In this document: one piece after another, positions 1 through 11,102 of the stretch
How the letters are laid out: every line of letters starts with the position of its first letter
Numbering within the stretch: the stretch's first letter is position 1
DNA from: Diploptera punctata
Taxonomy: Eukaryota > Arthropoda > Insecta > Blattodea > Blaberidae
DNA: 64,000 nt
Assembly: GCA_030220185.1 (NCBI GenBank)
Contig: JASPKZ010004957.1
Location: 1 to 64,000 of the forward strand
Direction: 5' to 3'
Program-made: the position numbers and the translations under genes
The notes under the pieces: model-generated
The model's input: only the letters and a program-made list of their open reading frames with translations
Told to the model about the DNA's origin: nothing
Database searches by the model: none

Positions 1-299
1 GTATTATTATTAGTACTATTATTATTATTAGTATATTCTATTATTAGTATATTTTATATTAGTAATATTATTATTCGTACTATTATTATATTATTTATTC
101 TTATTCGTCCTATTTTATAGTAATCTTATTATTAGTACTCTTCTTATTAGTAGTCTTCTTCTTAGTCGTCTTCTTCTTCTCATTGCGCTTTTTCTCCTTC
201 GTCTTATTCTTCTTATTATCCTTCGTATTCTTCTTATTATTATCCGTCTTCTTACTACTTCGTCTTCTCGTTATTTTCTACGTCTTCTTCGTCTCTTTT
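1..299. repeat. Degenerate TTA/CTT repeat tract
   Basis: The tract starts as imperfect (ATT)n and drifts into (CTT)n. Read on the minus strand it is a GAA-rich run directly downstream of the LINE G relic, so it probably grew from that element's 3' tail. The open frame here is low-complexity and not a gene. Confidence 0.8.
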
Positions 300-545
300 T
301 TTCTTCATCGTCTTCTTCGTCTTCTTCATTCGTCTCTATCAAGTGTGACCCATTCATGTATTCATCTTGGGTATCGATCTTCTGTCATTTTTTTTACATA
401 ACCACACCATTTTAATTGTTTTTCACGAAATATATAATTGAAATTTAAACCTTCATCTTTTGTTTAATTACACTTTCTTATATTTATGTTTTCTATAATT
501 TCTAGCTGAATGCCTCCAAATAAACATAATATTAATTCAAAAAAA
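300..545 (-). mobile_element. LINE G relic, C-terminal end
   Basis: On the minus strand one frame reads LKWCGYVKKMTEDRYPR, the degraded form of the (L)KWxGHVxRM block found near the C-terminus of many insect LINE ORF2 proteins. The upstream part aligns by eye with the second copy at 18010-18355 (shared minus-strand stretch around TTTGGAGGCATTCAGC). There are several stops and it is not functional. The subfamily is not assigned. Confidence 0.55.
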
Positions 546-1149
546 TGTCAACATATCGAAAGCATTCAAATTCTATTTAATTGAGGTCTAAGGGTTTTCT
601 CTGGTGTTATATTGGCCGTCTATCATTTTTTAATTGGCCATTACTGGATTAGATGGTCGGTAAAAATAAATGACGATACGTGAGCTGTAACCAAGGAAAC
701 GAATATAAGTAACAAACTAGAGGTGGTGGATAAATATGTAACGGGATACATATATATATGATGAAATTCTACCCATAAGGAAGTGTTTCAATTGTGAATA
801 AGGATAAATAATTCATATCCCGATCTGCTTAGATTTCCTTTCCCGTGAGAAACAAAGTGCAATGTGAAGGCGATATGCACTTTCTGAATAAACCTAACAC
901 TTACTGTATGTCCAGACACGTCCAACCTTTTGGCAAGAATGCGAACTTACTTCTGAGAGTCACCTATAAATGTTTAATACTGCATACTTATCTCAGTTAT
1001 TAATAATATATTACCAGCTACCTGTGAGAGAGATGTACAGACTAAAATTGCAATGGCAAAAAATGCAACTAAGACATTACATGGAATAATTTTTTTATAA
1101 CTTTATTGCTAATTTACAATCTGTCTTGAAAAGACAATAAGTAAATTTG
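546..1149. other. No feature recognised
   Basis: AT-rich sequence without an open frame of note or a repeat that I can pair within the window. Confidence 0.4.
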
Positions 1150-1637
1150 TTAAATTTAATAATTTGGAACAAAAATATTACAAAGGAAACTAAAATGAAA
1201 ATTTATAAGAGAATAATACAGAATATTTTGTCATATGGAAGTGAAACTTGGTCTTCGACGTAATTACAAAAGAATACAATTAGAACAGTTGAATTTGATT
1301 ATTTTAGAAGATGCCTCCAAAAAAGAAGACAGGATAAAATAAGAAATGAATTCCTTTGGAGAGAAATGAATGTCACCACATCTGTTGTTAAGAGGATTGA
1401 AAATCAAACGCTTAAATGGTTTGGCCATGTACAAAGAATGGAGAATGAAAGATGGCCAAAAAATATTTACCAGTGGTCACCCCCTGGAAGAAATAAACGT
1501 GGCAATGGAAAACCTACGTCAGAACCATAATGGATGATAGTAATTTGGAAGAGGGAGATTGGAATGATAGAGATAAATGGAAACTGAAGACGGCAAACTT
1601 CTAAGTGGGGGAAAGTCGAAGAAGAAGAAAAAGAAGA
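1150..1637 (+). mobile_element. LINE D relic, ORF2 C-terminus and 3' tail
   Basis: The plus strand encodes NKNITKETKMKIYKRIIQ, then YGSETW, then LKWFGHVQRMENERWP and W-PPGR, the usual order of the C-terminal part of an insect LINE reverse transcriptase protein. A stop follows ETWSST and the end is frameshifted. It closes with a (GAA)n-type tail near 1620-1637. The same family recurs at 18415-20515, 27215-27440 and 60745-62545. Confidence 0.7.
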
Positions 1638-1787
1638 ATATATTATGCATCGTATTTCTATGTTATCTTCAGTGACGGATGCTAAACGAAATATAAATTA
1701 TGTGGAAGAAATAATTTATTTTTAAATGTCGATCGACCCGAGCAATATAATATAATTAATTGCAGTATGTATATTTTTATTCAATGC

Positions 1788-2155
1788 CGTAGGTTGTCAT
1801 TTCGACATTTCTGGTGTTCTCTCCTGGTATTGGCGTAATTGTAACCAACTTCTGAGGTTGGGGCGCCTGCAAGGCGGAGTTACGCTGCCCCGATGTTAAA
1901 ATGGGTGCTGATAGTGGTCCTTAATCCTAAACTGAATCTACGGCGAATATGGTTATGATTATTATGATAGCCATATGATATTCGGGAACCGTTTGGGCCT
2001 TAAAGATTCCTGACATTTATCTTATAGGTGGGGAAACCCTCCCCCCCCAAAAAAGTTACTCAGGAAACGTATCCCGTCCGAGACTTGAACTTGAGCGCGC
2101 TGTGTGAGAAAGCAGCACGTTACCTCGCAACCACAGCAATGGTAGCATCGATTGG
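1788..2155 (-). mobile_element. SINE-A, tail-2 subtype, old copy
   Basis: The right end is a degraded tRNA-like head in reverse (compare the reverse complement at 9430-9543). The left end carries the second type of SINE-A tail (CTCTCCTGGTATTGGCG), shared with 9171-9543, 47199-47575 and 58043-58386. The internal promoter B box has lost its match (ACTTGAACTTG in place of the inverted GGTTCGATCCC). No clear target duplication was found, which fits an old insertion. Confidence 0.75.
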
Positions 2156-2667
2156 GCTGTTTTTGTAAGGGTATGTTCCATTAGTCGAAAATCAAGGTTT
2201 TAAAGTGCCGAACACTCGGTGCGTTCCTCCCGTTTTGGTAAAAGCAACAGAAACTCAAATGTCTGAACTTGAAGCTATGGAATAAACTCCGCCGGATTTA
2301 TCAAGTACCACTTGCATATCCAACGACGGGACATATGAGACCAATAACAATAATCAGACTAGATCAAACGTAGAAACAGGATGCACTACTGCGTACAATC
2401 GACACCTCCTCGCTGATCTCACATCTTCACACAATACTTCACGACCTAAAACATTTAACATAGTCATATAACATAACTGACACGACACAATAGCAATGAT
2501 GCAAGCTTAAGCTTTTTTTTCTGTTCCTCCCCTCCAACCCCGCATGAAATACGTCCTTGTCTCAGTCCTAGATCGACAAAAGAACCTATAAGGCTCTAGA
2601 CCTCTAGATCCTCAACTTGCCGACCTTTTTATGGCTTGACATTGCATTTTACTAAGAAATATTAAGT
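2156..2667. other. No feature recognised
   Basis: Mixed-composition sequence. Nothing in it matches the repeats identified elsewhere in the window. Confidence 0.35.
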
Positions 2668-3335
2668 AAGTAACTCTACGAGCGATTTCCAATTTTCCTA
2701 GAGAATTTGGAAATCAAGAGTGGCATTTGTTAGGACTATTTAACGAATACGAATTAAGTAGTCTACGCACAAATTATTTTTAAACCTAATAGATTAGTTT
2801 AAAAATAATTATAACATTTAATTGTAAACGGATGAATGTTTGGAAACAAATGAGAATCGATGGCTATGTTTCGTTTCTTCATCACTGCACCAGATTCATA
2901 TTTATTGCCAAATTGAAATCGCAATATTGTCAGAATACACGCCTAGGGAGAAAAAAAATGTCAAGACGACATCATTACAGGGTTAATTTAATTACTTTTC
3001 TGAGGTGCTTTGATGTAAATATGTCAATCATATTTTTCTGCAATGTTAATTTCTGGGAAATAATACGTTTAAGATAGTTTTAGCATGCAAGAACAGTGTT
3101 TATTTTTTCTGTTTTGATGGTATAATCAATTTGCTACGAATGTTTTTCTATTTATATCTCGCAAGCAGGAATCTGAGTCACATTCGTGCACTATGTATAC
3201 AATCTGGGAGCCACTTGATAAAATGAAAGCGATAAAATCGAGGTGAGAAACGACTGATTGGTAGTAAATGAAAATTCATTAAAATGTGATTGGTCATTGA
3301 CTGTCATTTGAGGCACGAGTTAAATAGTCACCTAT
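2668..3335 (+). mobile_element. Element E, copy 1
   Basis: This is one of five copies of a non-coding element about 0.55-1.1 kb long. It opens with GAGCGATTTCCAA facing TTGGAAATCAAGAGTGGC, an inverted pair, then TTAGGACTATTTAAC, and it closes with GAGTTAAATAGTCACC, so the motif GACTATTTAAC occurs inverted near both ends. Interior blocks such as TTTATTGCCAAATTG and ATCGCAATATTG recur in the copies at 9655, 46517, 60145 and 61038. There is no coding capacity. The superfamily is unknown to me. Confidence 0.65.
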
Positions 3336-3608
3336 AAATTATTAAAAAGTACTTCGTAAATATCCACTACTGTGCAATTCTGGCTTATATAGCCGCATTT
3401 GAGGGGTCTGTGGTAAATGGTGCGGTAAGAAGGGAGTGCTAGTTGCGGATACTGGCAGCAAGTACTCTCTGTTTAGAAAAATACATATTACTAAAAAACA
3501 ACCCCCCACGTTGCATTTTCTTATTTACTAGTTCTGTGTTAGAGAATACTTTTGTTTTCCCATAAGTTTGGAGCGTACATTATAGAATAGTGTTTTTATA
3601 ACAATTCA

Positions 3609-3669
<61 letters not shown>
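3609..3669. repeat. (ATT)n microsatellite
   Basis: About 20 perfect ATT units. The SINE-A copy that follows is flanked by further ATT units on its other side (3998-4008), so the SINE inserted into this tract. Confidence 0.95.
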
Positions 3670-3998
3670 GTCCACCGCTGTGGTCTCGAGGTAGCGTGCT
3701 GCCTTGTCACGCAGCGGGCCCGGGTTCGATCCCCGGTCGGGGCAGTTTTTCTGGGTGAGGTTTTTATCGGGGTTTTTCCTCACCTGTAAGACAAATGTCA
3801 GGAAAACTTTAAGGCCCAAACGGTTCCCGAAATCATATGGCCATCATCCTTATCATTATCATCCTTCACCGGTGTGGAAAGCAACGGGAAGCTACCACAC
3901 CTACACAATTCCCTAGTAAAGCTGCAAGCATAGCATGAAAATGCTATGATTGCAGTGAAGGATCTGCCTTCGGGCAGAATTACTATGGATGGATGGAT
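3670..3998 (+). mobile_element. SINE-A, full-length tail-1 copy
   Basis: This is the best reference copy of a tRNA-derived SINE. The head begins GTCCACCGCTGTGGTCTCGAGG, with an A-box-like segment near 3679-3690 and a perfect B box GGTTCGATCCC at 3723-3733, the two internal RNA polymerase III promoter blocks. The body holds GGTGAGGTTTTTATCGGGG and a CAT/ATC-rich stretch. The 3' end has two small hairpins (CATAGCAT-ATGCTATG and CTGCC-GGGCAG) and ends in GGAT repeats. It is transcribed by Pol III and copied by a LINE enzyme in trans, as is known for SINEs; LINE H is the likely partner. Confidence 0.92.
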
Positions 3999-4784
3999 TA
4001 TTATTATTAATTTTTTTCATGGCTACTAGTTTCCTCCCAACTCGGCAATGTTCCCTCCTGCCACACGTCTTTCGTTTAACCAAGACGGCTACTGTTACAG
4101 AACTGGACAGTAGGTTGTAAAGGGCATAAAATAAGAACCTTATCTACCGAGGACCCACAAAGGCACACCATTTCTATATATCGTATCGTTCACATTCTCT
4201 CTTCTGCTACAAGCGAGGTTGTATTGTCTAGGGATCATGTCACCAAAACCTTACACATCTACACAAAAAGTAATGTTAAGATAGCCTATAATAAAACATA
4301 TCCAATACCAATTTTTGCTATGCAGTTCTGAAGTTCCAGTTGTACTGTAAAAAAACTTGCATAAGGTATTACTTCACCGGCACCGTCTATTGCGGAAACT
4401 GTGGCGCTACTTTTACCCGTCATATGACGAATTGTGTACGGAACTGCCATCAACAGAAACATTGTTCTTAGGCAACATCGTATTTTACGGGAAATAAGAC
4501 TGAATATAAGGTAAAATGATGCCAATAATTAGCAATTTCCATTTCTTATTTATTTATGACAAAAAAAACTATATGGGCCTACTTATCAGATGTTTTCGCT
4601 TTTACCATATTGTCGATAGATATGCTTTATATACACTTCCATTATGAGCAGAATTTATGCTCCCAGTTAATTCTGGTTTATTTTTACCACATCCGCAATG
4701 GCTAATGTAGGATATTTTTCACTAAACTGTTTGAAAACATTCAAAATAATTTGTTTCTCTCCGCTTTTCAAATGCTTTTTTCTT
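3999..4784. other. Unique-looking non-coding stretch
   Basis: No repeat family is recognised. A 79-codon minus frame lies at 4286-4525 without a recognisable domain, and I do not support it as a gene. Confidence 0.35.
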
Positions 4785-5240
4785 TCTTCTTCTTCTTCTT
4801 CTTCTTCTTCCTTCCAAGTATTAGGCCAAGGCCTGTTACGATCCTATAGAAAATTTTCCCTCCAGCGTTTTGATCCGGGAAATCCTCGTATAAGACTTGA
4901 AAGCATAATAATAGTCCCTTCAATTGGTTGCTGGCCAAAGGAAGGCAAGACCAGTGATGGGACTGCCATCTTATAGCCTCTAGTCAGGCTTTTCTGGAGA
5001 AGAAAAGAAAATAAAGGAAAGAAGAAATGGAAGAAAGGAAAGACTCCCTAGCCCTCGGATGCCCCAATAGTGTCAGAGTCGAAAAAAACAAGAGTTAACC
5101 AAGAGAGGTTAGATAGTAAAGTTAAAAGAGTGCAAAACACAAGTAAGTGGAAGAAATGTTTTGCTCAGCTTGGGCACCTTGTGGTCGCCATCCACATATC
5201 CCCTAGATGAGGACCCCTGAGGAGCTTTTTTTTTTTTTAA
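4785..5240 (+). repeat. Interspersed repeat R, copy 1
   Basis: A roughly 430-bp segment starting in (CTT)n and running through TTAGGCCAAGGCCTGTTACG, AAAGCCTGAC-like and ACTCCCTAGCCCTCGGATGC blocks to a T-rich end at 5227-5240. The same blocks recur in reverse at 14812-15205. Frames are broken (a GCPNSVRVEKNKS-like fragment is visible). Origin unknown; it could be a LINE 3' region. Confidence 0.7.
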
Positions 5241-7009
5241 GTCTTATAATTATACAGAAGCGACCATTTTAACAAATGAAATTCCAACATATGCCGCAAT
5301 GCGAATATATAAAAATAAAACAATGCTTATTTAATGTATTGAAATTATAATTATGTATTTTAAGATTCTCCTATATAACTTACTTACACATGTGCTAGAT
5401 AATACATATTTTAATTATTTTTATTTTCTTAGAGTGGGAAGTACATTTTATTACACGCTCAAAGGTAAAATCGTTTTTTGACAATGAAAATGGAACTTAG
5501 TTCGGAATTAGTATAATGGAAAGGAGGTTTTATATAATATGTTATGAGTTGTGCCTATTTTGAAAATCACTAGTTCTAAATATACAGGCACAGCGCCGTG
5601 GATTCCTACCCAGATGGACCACACGACTGAATAAACTTACCTAGTCGAATAGAATCTGGGTACAACAATGATGAAGCTAATTCTAGATATAAATGATGAT
5701 AAACTTGAATGGCAATCAGATATGGTGGAGAAATGGTTTAAGTAAACATAGAATATACTCATAACAAATTATGTAACTTAATTCTGGAAACTAGACTGTA
5801 GACTAAGCTAATATTACAGAGGGTTCTTAGATTACACAAAACATTGAATGATATTGATTTAAATATATAATTATGAAATATTTACCTAAAAGTCTGTCTC
5901 CTCAACTTTATTGGTTATTTATCTGTAGCGCTTTCGGGACTAATTAGGCCTACTTAATTTTGAATAATATCTCAACGGAACTTCATCAAAAATCTTACTA
6001 ATTTCGAGATTGATTTAACTAATATATAATAAGGTGAACATACGTTTCTCGCGATAACAAATAACAATAAAAAAATAAACTTTTTGAACAGTCTAAAAAT
6101 GAAATAATATAAACAAGAAATCACCTCTATACATACATCTAGATGTTCACTCATACTCCAAATAAATGTTTTATTAGTCGGTATAAACGTAGATGGTGGA
6201 AAGAACCCACTAGGCTCTTTCATCCAAAGCAAAATAATTACAGACTCTTGCCCGTGCAAGTATAGCTCACGCTTATATGAAAGTAGGTAATGGTTCGATG
6301 ACGCAGCGGTGACGTAAGATGAGGTAAGGAATGAGGTAATAAGAAGGAGATTGGAAAACGGGATGGAACTTTTCAGGAGTAGAGAACACATTTTTAGGAT
6401 GCACAGTTCAATGTCTTAGAAACAAGAGTAGAAACAATTAAAAAACTTAGTAACTGTTGAGTGATGATGAACAATATAAATGAGGTCCCTCCGAAACATA
6501 ACAGGGTAAGCTTCGTATGATAGGCAAACTGACAGTTAAGAACAAGCGTGACACCTATCAAAATATGATTAAAAAAAGAAAAAAAAACCAAAACAAAACA
6601 AAATATGTTTTTAATATGTTCAATCGTCTTCCAAGGATCACCATGACATAATAACCAGATTCTTCAATGCCTGTAGGACGACCACCAAAACATTGGCAGC
6701 AGAGTCTGTCGTCATCCCCTAGACGGCATAAATTATGTCAAAACAGGACACGGTCCTAATTTACGAAAAATAAGAATAAACAATTTCAATTTAAGAGTAA
6801 TGCAAAAAATCAAGCGAAACTTTATTAGAAAAAAAAATAAATATATAAGGGAAAACGAAAAGACACGAAAGGAAATTCTGTCGTTTAGAAAGTTACTGTA
6901 TTAGATTGGAGTCTTCAAGGGAATTTACAGTTTGAGATGCTGATCAAATCGTAAAGCAAGAAATGGTTAATAAGTTAGCACAGAATAGAATCTGAATAGC
7001 ATTTTATTA
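5241..7009. other. AT-rich stretch, mostly unassigned
   Basis: The one feature I can name is the hammerhead-like fragment at 5885-5945. Minus-strand open frames at 5972-6391 and 6394-6591 are low-complexity and hydrophobic, with no domain, so I do not call them genes. Confidence 0.35.
5885..5945 (-). mobile_element. Penelope-related terminal fragment with 3' half of a hammerhead motif
   Basis: Reading the minus strand, AGTCCC-GAAA-GCGC-TA is followed about 20 bases later by GTTGAGGAGAC. The same order (stem II half, GAAA, six-base palindrome, UA, then GTTGAGGA) occurs at 16655-16700 and 38390-38450. Here the palindrome is AGCGCT instead of AGGCCT, so self-complementarity is kept although the bases differ. 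The CTGANGA half is missing, so this copy is truncated. Confidence 0.55.
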
Positions 7010-7270
7010 TAATATAGTGTAAATGAGTCGTACACCATCTCACTAGAAACACTCCATGTTTTTAACACCACATGACCACAGTTTTAGGAAAATTTGTTCC
7101 TATCTTCAGTCATATTTTCGACTGTGAATTCTTGTTTTCGCCATCATCTTCTGAAGACAACAGTCGAAATATGGCTGAAGGTAGGAAGAACTAACTATTC
7201 CTGAAACAGCGGTCCTGTGCTGTGAAAAAACACGGAGTGTATGAGGTGAGATGATGTACAACAAAATTTT
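7010..7270. repeat. Foldback (inverted) repeat, about 115-bp arms
   Basis: The left arm (GTACACCATCTCACTAG... CACTCCATGTTTTT... CTATCTTCAGTCATATTTTCGACTGT in pieces) is answered by ACAGTCGAAATATGGCTGAAGG, AAAAAACACGGAGTGTATGAGG and TGAGATGATGTAC on the right. The loop is about 30 bases. It is non-coding. It could be a foldback MITE or a Penelope-type inverted terminus. Confidence 0.75.
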
Positions 7271-7349
7271 ATTTTATTAATTTCAAACCTCATAATAACG
7301 TTAATTCTCATAATTTTTATGAAAAAAAGTATTTTTATTTAATGGCGCT

Positions 7350-7420
7350 CTTTAACAACTCAGGTCACTAGTGTAGCAATTGGGACTGGGCGTTAATGTG
7401 CCGACCCATTTCGATCAGTT
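7350..7420. repeat. Short dispersed repeat, paired with 11458-11530
   Basis: TCTTTAACAACTCAGGTCAC followed by CTGGGCGTTAATGTGCCGAC matches TCTTTAACAATTAAGTTCAT and CTGGGCGTGAAAGAACCGAC at 11458-11530. Nature unknown. Confidence 0.5.
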
Positions 7421-7426
7421 ATTTAC

Positions 7427-7839
7427 GGCTGCGGTGGACTAGTGGTTATGCTCCTTGCCTCTGGTCCCAAGGGTCGCGGGTTCAAACCCGGCCGGGGTCG
7501 ATGGATTTTTTAGGACGGAAAAATCCAAGGAGAAAATCCTCCGGGAGGGACTTTAAGCCATGGGTCCCGAGTCAGAAGATTTTCAGGCTCGTAAAAAGTC
7601 CTTAAGCCTGAATGAAAAGGCCTCTAAGCAAAATTTACCGAATTTTCCCGTCCGCCGTCCTAGTACTACCTTGGTTTCCTAGATGTCAGTATGAGGCGGA
7701 ACGCTGACCACGTACCACTCAAAATGACATCTATACGAAAACAAGTGTAACTAAATTAGTATGGTTCAAATTCTTCCCTGTAGGGGGAGAGCGCCTAAAT
7801 CTCTGTAAAGGTAAAACATAGGCTTACAATACAATACAA
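7427..7839 (+). mobile_element. SINE-C, tRNA-headed, full-length
   Basis: The head GCTGCGGTGGACTAGTGGTT contains an A-box-like block and is followed by the B box GGGTTCAAACCC near 7478-7489. The body is distinct from SINE-A and SINE-B (TCCTCCGGGAGGGACTTTAA). The 3' end is (ATACA)n. A 7-bp target duplication TATTTAC flanks it at 7420-7426 and 7840-7846. A second copy with its own duplication lies at 25698-26092. The open frame across it is fortuitous. Confidence 0.85.
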
Positions 7840-7846
7840 TATTTAC

Positions 7847-8889
7847 ATGCCGTAAATCTAAGAAACGAGACCCATTAATACACTCCCATTTTTAAAGGAG
7901 TTTTACGCTATCAAAAGAAAAAAAGAAATCCATCCACTCATACCAGTTTTGAACGACTAACTTAGGACTACAGGCGAGGGTGGTATGCCTGACCAATAGT
8001 CCATACTCTCCTGCACGGCGATAAAACTGATAGCGATAATAATACATATGTTACACAGAGATCGGTAATTCAGAAACATACCGATAATCAAGCCGGCTCT
8101 GGGATCCGAGTTGGCGTCTTGGTATTTCCATCGGAGCTAGGAAAGGTTTTTTCGGGTTGCTCCCGTTTTGTCCTACCGAAACTTTATCCCATCATTTCTC
8201 CATACTCACTCATCTATATTTCGCTTCATTTTATTTCATCTGCGCTTGTGATGTTGCGACTAAACTGGTCTGCCGGCATCTGTGTAGGCCTATATCAGAC
8301 CTTCGATAATAGGCGATTCATCTCATCTCATCCCTCGGCCTGGCAATATGCTGGACAAATTCAAATCAGATCAGTTTCTAAAATCCGGAGGGAACCAACA
8401 TCACGTACAAACTCGAGAGCAGCTTAACATATAAAATAAACATAATCTACTACTACAACTAGAACAAGGAGTGCAATGGTCCATCACCGCCCGCAATAGA
8501 AGTGTGTGGAAGGAGGCAGTAAGCAACATCAAAAAAGCGTGAAAACTTTGTACCTAAACGTAAGTACAACCAATGTTTAACGATACTAGTAATATTAATT
8601 CATAAGTTGGGTGAAACAAGACAAAAGTGCACCATTGAAAAGTCAAAAACATTGAGTACAATCACAAACTGAACAATATTGTCAACCTAAAATATACTTT
8701 AAATCACAACTCGTGAACCTCAGAAACTTGAGCTCTTCCCACATGTAGGACGTCCTAGCCCTTTAAGGGACACAGTAGGTTATTCATTCATTCATTCACT
8801 ACTTCTACTCCATGGCGCGACAGATCTAAAAGTCCCTTGGCAAATCATCCGGCTGCTGATCTCACATCCATATGTGTTAATAACTGAAG
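7847..8889. other. Unassigned stretch with an ATTC tetranucleotide run
   Basis: A 102-codon plus frame at 8119-8427 has no recognisable domain. The segment near 8100-8340 looks like another short retroposon but no second copy is in the window. (ATTC)n occurs near 8782-8797. Confidence 0.3.
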
Positions 8890-9140
8890 TGGATGATTGT
8901 CTTATCAGTATCGGGTGACATGATCGGCATGTTGGATCCCCAAACCGTTGTAGTTTTATTTTTCAACTTAGAGCCGCTGCTCATTGTATTTACCCAAATG
9001 CCCCATGATTCTGAGTGGGCGCCATACCCATGCTGGCCGAAATTCCATGAGAAAACTTCTTCCCCATGGGGCTCGAATCAGCGCAAGTTCCGTAGCTCTG
9101 CGCCAAGTCACCATGCCTTAAACCACTCGGCTACAACGCG
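8890..9140 (-). mobile_element. SINE-D, tRNA-headed
   Basis: On the minus strand the head reads CCCGCGTTGTAGCCGAGTGG, a good A box, followed by GATTCGAGCCCC, a good B box. The body (AATTTCGGCCAGCATGG) is shared with the copy at 21061-21310. The 3' boundary is uncertain. A SINE-A inserted just beyond the head at 9171. Confidence 0.75.
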
Positions 9141-9170
9141 GGACAAATAAGCATAATCTAAAAAGTTATA

Positions 9171-9543
9171 TATACATTTTAATTTCCCCAGGTTGTCCTT
9201 TTGGACATTTCTGATATTCTCTCCTGGTATTGGCGTAATTGTAACCCACTTCTGAGGTGGGGCGCCCTGATGATATGAGGGTGATGATGATGATGAGATG
9301 ATAGTGGTGCGCCAGGAGAGTCCTTAATCCTAAGCTTAATCTAAGATGAATATGAATGATGGTGATTGCAATGGCCATATGATGTTCAGAGACCGTTTGG
9401 GCCTTAACGTTTCCTGACATTTGTCTTACAGGTGAGGAAAACCCCCGATAAAAACCTCACCCAGGAAACTGTCCCGACCGGGGATCGAACCCGGGTCCGC
9501 TGCGTGACAAGGCAGCACGCTACCTCGAGACCACAGCGGTGGA
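9171..9543 (-). mobile_element. SINE-A, tail-2 subtype
   Basis: An intact head in reverse (9430-9543) with inverted B box GGGATCGAACCC is joined to the tail-2 type 3' region (CCAGGTTGTCC ... CTCTCCTGGTATTGGCG). A 13-bp target duplication CTAAAAAGTTATA / CTAAAAAATTATA lies at 9158-9170 and 9544-9556, which fixes both ends. Confidence 0.9.
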
Positions 9544-9654
9544 CTAAAAAATTATAATATAAATAGTATTACATAATAACCCATTAGACTCATGATAATA
9601 TAACCTCTTCTTTCAGCTACATATTTTATAAAACGGACATTTTAATAATTAAGG

Positions 9655-10690
9655 TGACTATTTAACTCTTGCCCCAAATGGGAGCCAATGACCAATCACA
9701 TTTCAATGATTTTTTATTTACAACCAATCACAGTCGTATTTCGCCTAAAATTTACCAACTAAAGTTTATCATCAATAAAGAAAGCAACTCCTTTTTAACA
9801 TTCTGAATAGGTCATAGCATTATTTTACAGTGACTGACTCTGTAAGAAATACGGCTACCAGATTGTATATATAGTGCGTGGATGTCAACACATAGCGCAT
9901 GCGGGAGTTAATATAAAAACATTTGTAGCAATTAATTATACCACCAAAAAAAAAGAAACCACTGTTTGCACTTTCTTAAATGTATTTTTTTCCCAGGTAA
10001 TAACATTCCAGAAAAAATATAATTGTCATATTTACATCATTGGACATCAGAAATGAATTTATAGTTTTATGTGTTTCATTTTTTCTCCACTAGAGTGCAT
10101 TCTTACAATATTGCTTCCTTTGGCAATAAATAATATTATCTGGTTGCAGTGACAAACAAAGGAAGCAAATGAAGCATACCAATCGTTTCTCATTTGTTTT
10201 CAAACATCGCCGTTTACATTAAATATATAAATATTTTTAATAACTATATTTAAATGATGATTTGTGAGTAAACAGCATAATTTTATTCGTTAAATAGTCC
10301 TAACAAATGCCACCCGTGATTTTCAAATTCTATAGGTAAGGTAAAGTGATCCCACTACAGGCCTCAGGAGGCCCTTGGGGTAGTAGGAGGTTAAGGCTCC
10401 CACTTTTTCTTGACAATCGGCACTTGATGTCAGCCGGGTTGTCAGCCCAGCGTGACGGCCGCCTTTACCCCAGAACAAGCGTCTGGTACTCATTTCAATT
10501 AGAGGCTGAGTCGACCCCAGGGCCATAGTGCCGCCAGAAGGTTTGGGTCAGTTTAAAAATCCTGACCCCACCGAGACTCGAATCCTCGACCTTCCGGCTT
10601 GTAGCGCAGTGCCTTAACCACTACGCTACGGCGTGCCCCTCAAATTCTATAGATATATTGGAAATCACTCGTGGCATTACTTATGATAAG
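9655..10690 (-). mobile_element. Element E, copy 2, split by SINE-B
   Basis: It starts GTGACTATTTAACTCTTGCC, runs through blocks shared with 60145-60690 and 61038-62173 (TTTGCACTTTCTTAAA, GTGCATTCTTACAATATTGC, TCGCCGTTTACATTAAAT), reaches GTTAAATAGTCCTAAC and ends in the foldback whose second half (TTGGAAATCACTCGTGGC) lies beyond the SINE. A SINE-B sits at 10336-10639, flanked by a 13-bp duplication. It is longer than copies 1 and 3. Confidence 0.75.
10336..10639 (-). mobile_element. SINE-B, tRNA-headed, with 13-bp target duplication
   Basis: On the minus strand it opens GGGGCACGCCGTAGCGTAGTGG (read as GGGGCACGCC then GTAGCGTAGTGG), with A box TAGCGTAGTGG and B box GGATTCGAGTC, and ends in a TTACC-type tail. 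TCAAATTCTATAG is duplicated exactly at 10323-10335 and 10640-10652. It is younger than the element E copy it interrupts. Other copies are at 43820, 44859 and 59637. Confidence 0.93.
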
Positions 10691-10721
10691 TATGTTTGTT
10701 TATTATGCTAAATGCACTATT

Positions 10722-10965
10722 GTCATCCAAAATTCTCTAAAAAACGTTTAAAAATATGCAATATGGCGATTCTTCCAGTTATATGGATGCGATAAGATGG
10801 TCCCATAATTTAAGAAAGGAGAAAAGATTACGATTATATGATAATAAAGTGTTTAGGGAAATTTTTGGATCATATAGAGATGAACAGACAGCCGAATAGA
10901 AAAATATAGAAAACAGTTATCTTTATTGCAAACCACATCTAATTCTCGTACATCGTTATAAGCAG
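10722..10965 (+). mobile_element. LINE A relic
   Basis: Despite stops, the order LSKNV, LPVIWMR-like, LRKEKRLRLYDNK-like, GNFWII and RDEQTA can be aligned with residues 160-230 of the LINE A protein at 22889-23875. It is heavily decayed. Confidence 0.6.
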
Positions 10966-11102
10966 GACACGTGGCAGAAAAAATAAATAAAAATAAATAA
11001 AAAAGGGAGGAAGTGAAAGAGGGACATGGAATCTTCTTGGAGGGAAAAAAAAAAAACAAAAAACAAAACGAAAGTGCTTGTAGGTAGTTGAAGAATGAGG
11101 TT

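Noticed and set aside
183..401. Leu/Phe-rich open frame
   Set aside because: It is a translation of the CTT/TTC repeat tract at the end of a LINE relic.
3700..3735. Possible tRNA genes at the SINE heads
   Set aside because: The A and B boxes are present but no cloverleaf with an anticodon arm can be closed, and each is followed by the SINE body.
5972..6391. 139-codon hydrophobic frame on the minus strand
   Set aside because: AT-rich Leu/Phe/Ile content, no recognisable membrane protein family, no supporting neighbours.
7155..7185. Hammerhead reading of CTGAAGACAACAGTCGAAA
   Set aside because: CTGAAGA and GAAA are present, but stem II has no proper pairing outside the core and stem III/stem I cannot be closed.
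8119..8427. 102-codon open frame as a gene
   Set aside because: No domain, no splice context, and codon content typical of a chance frame.
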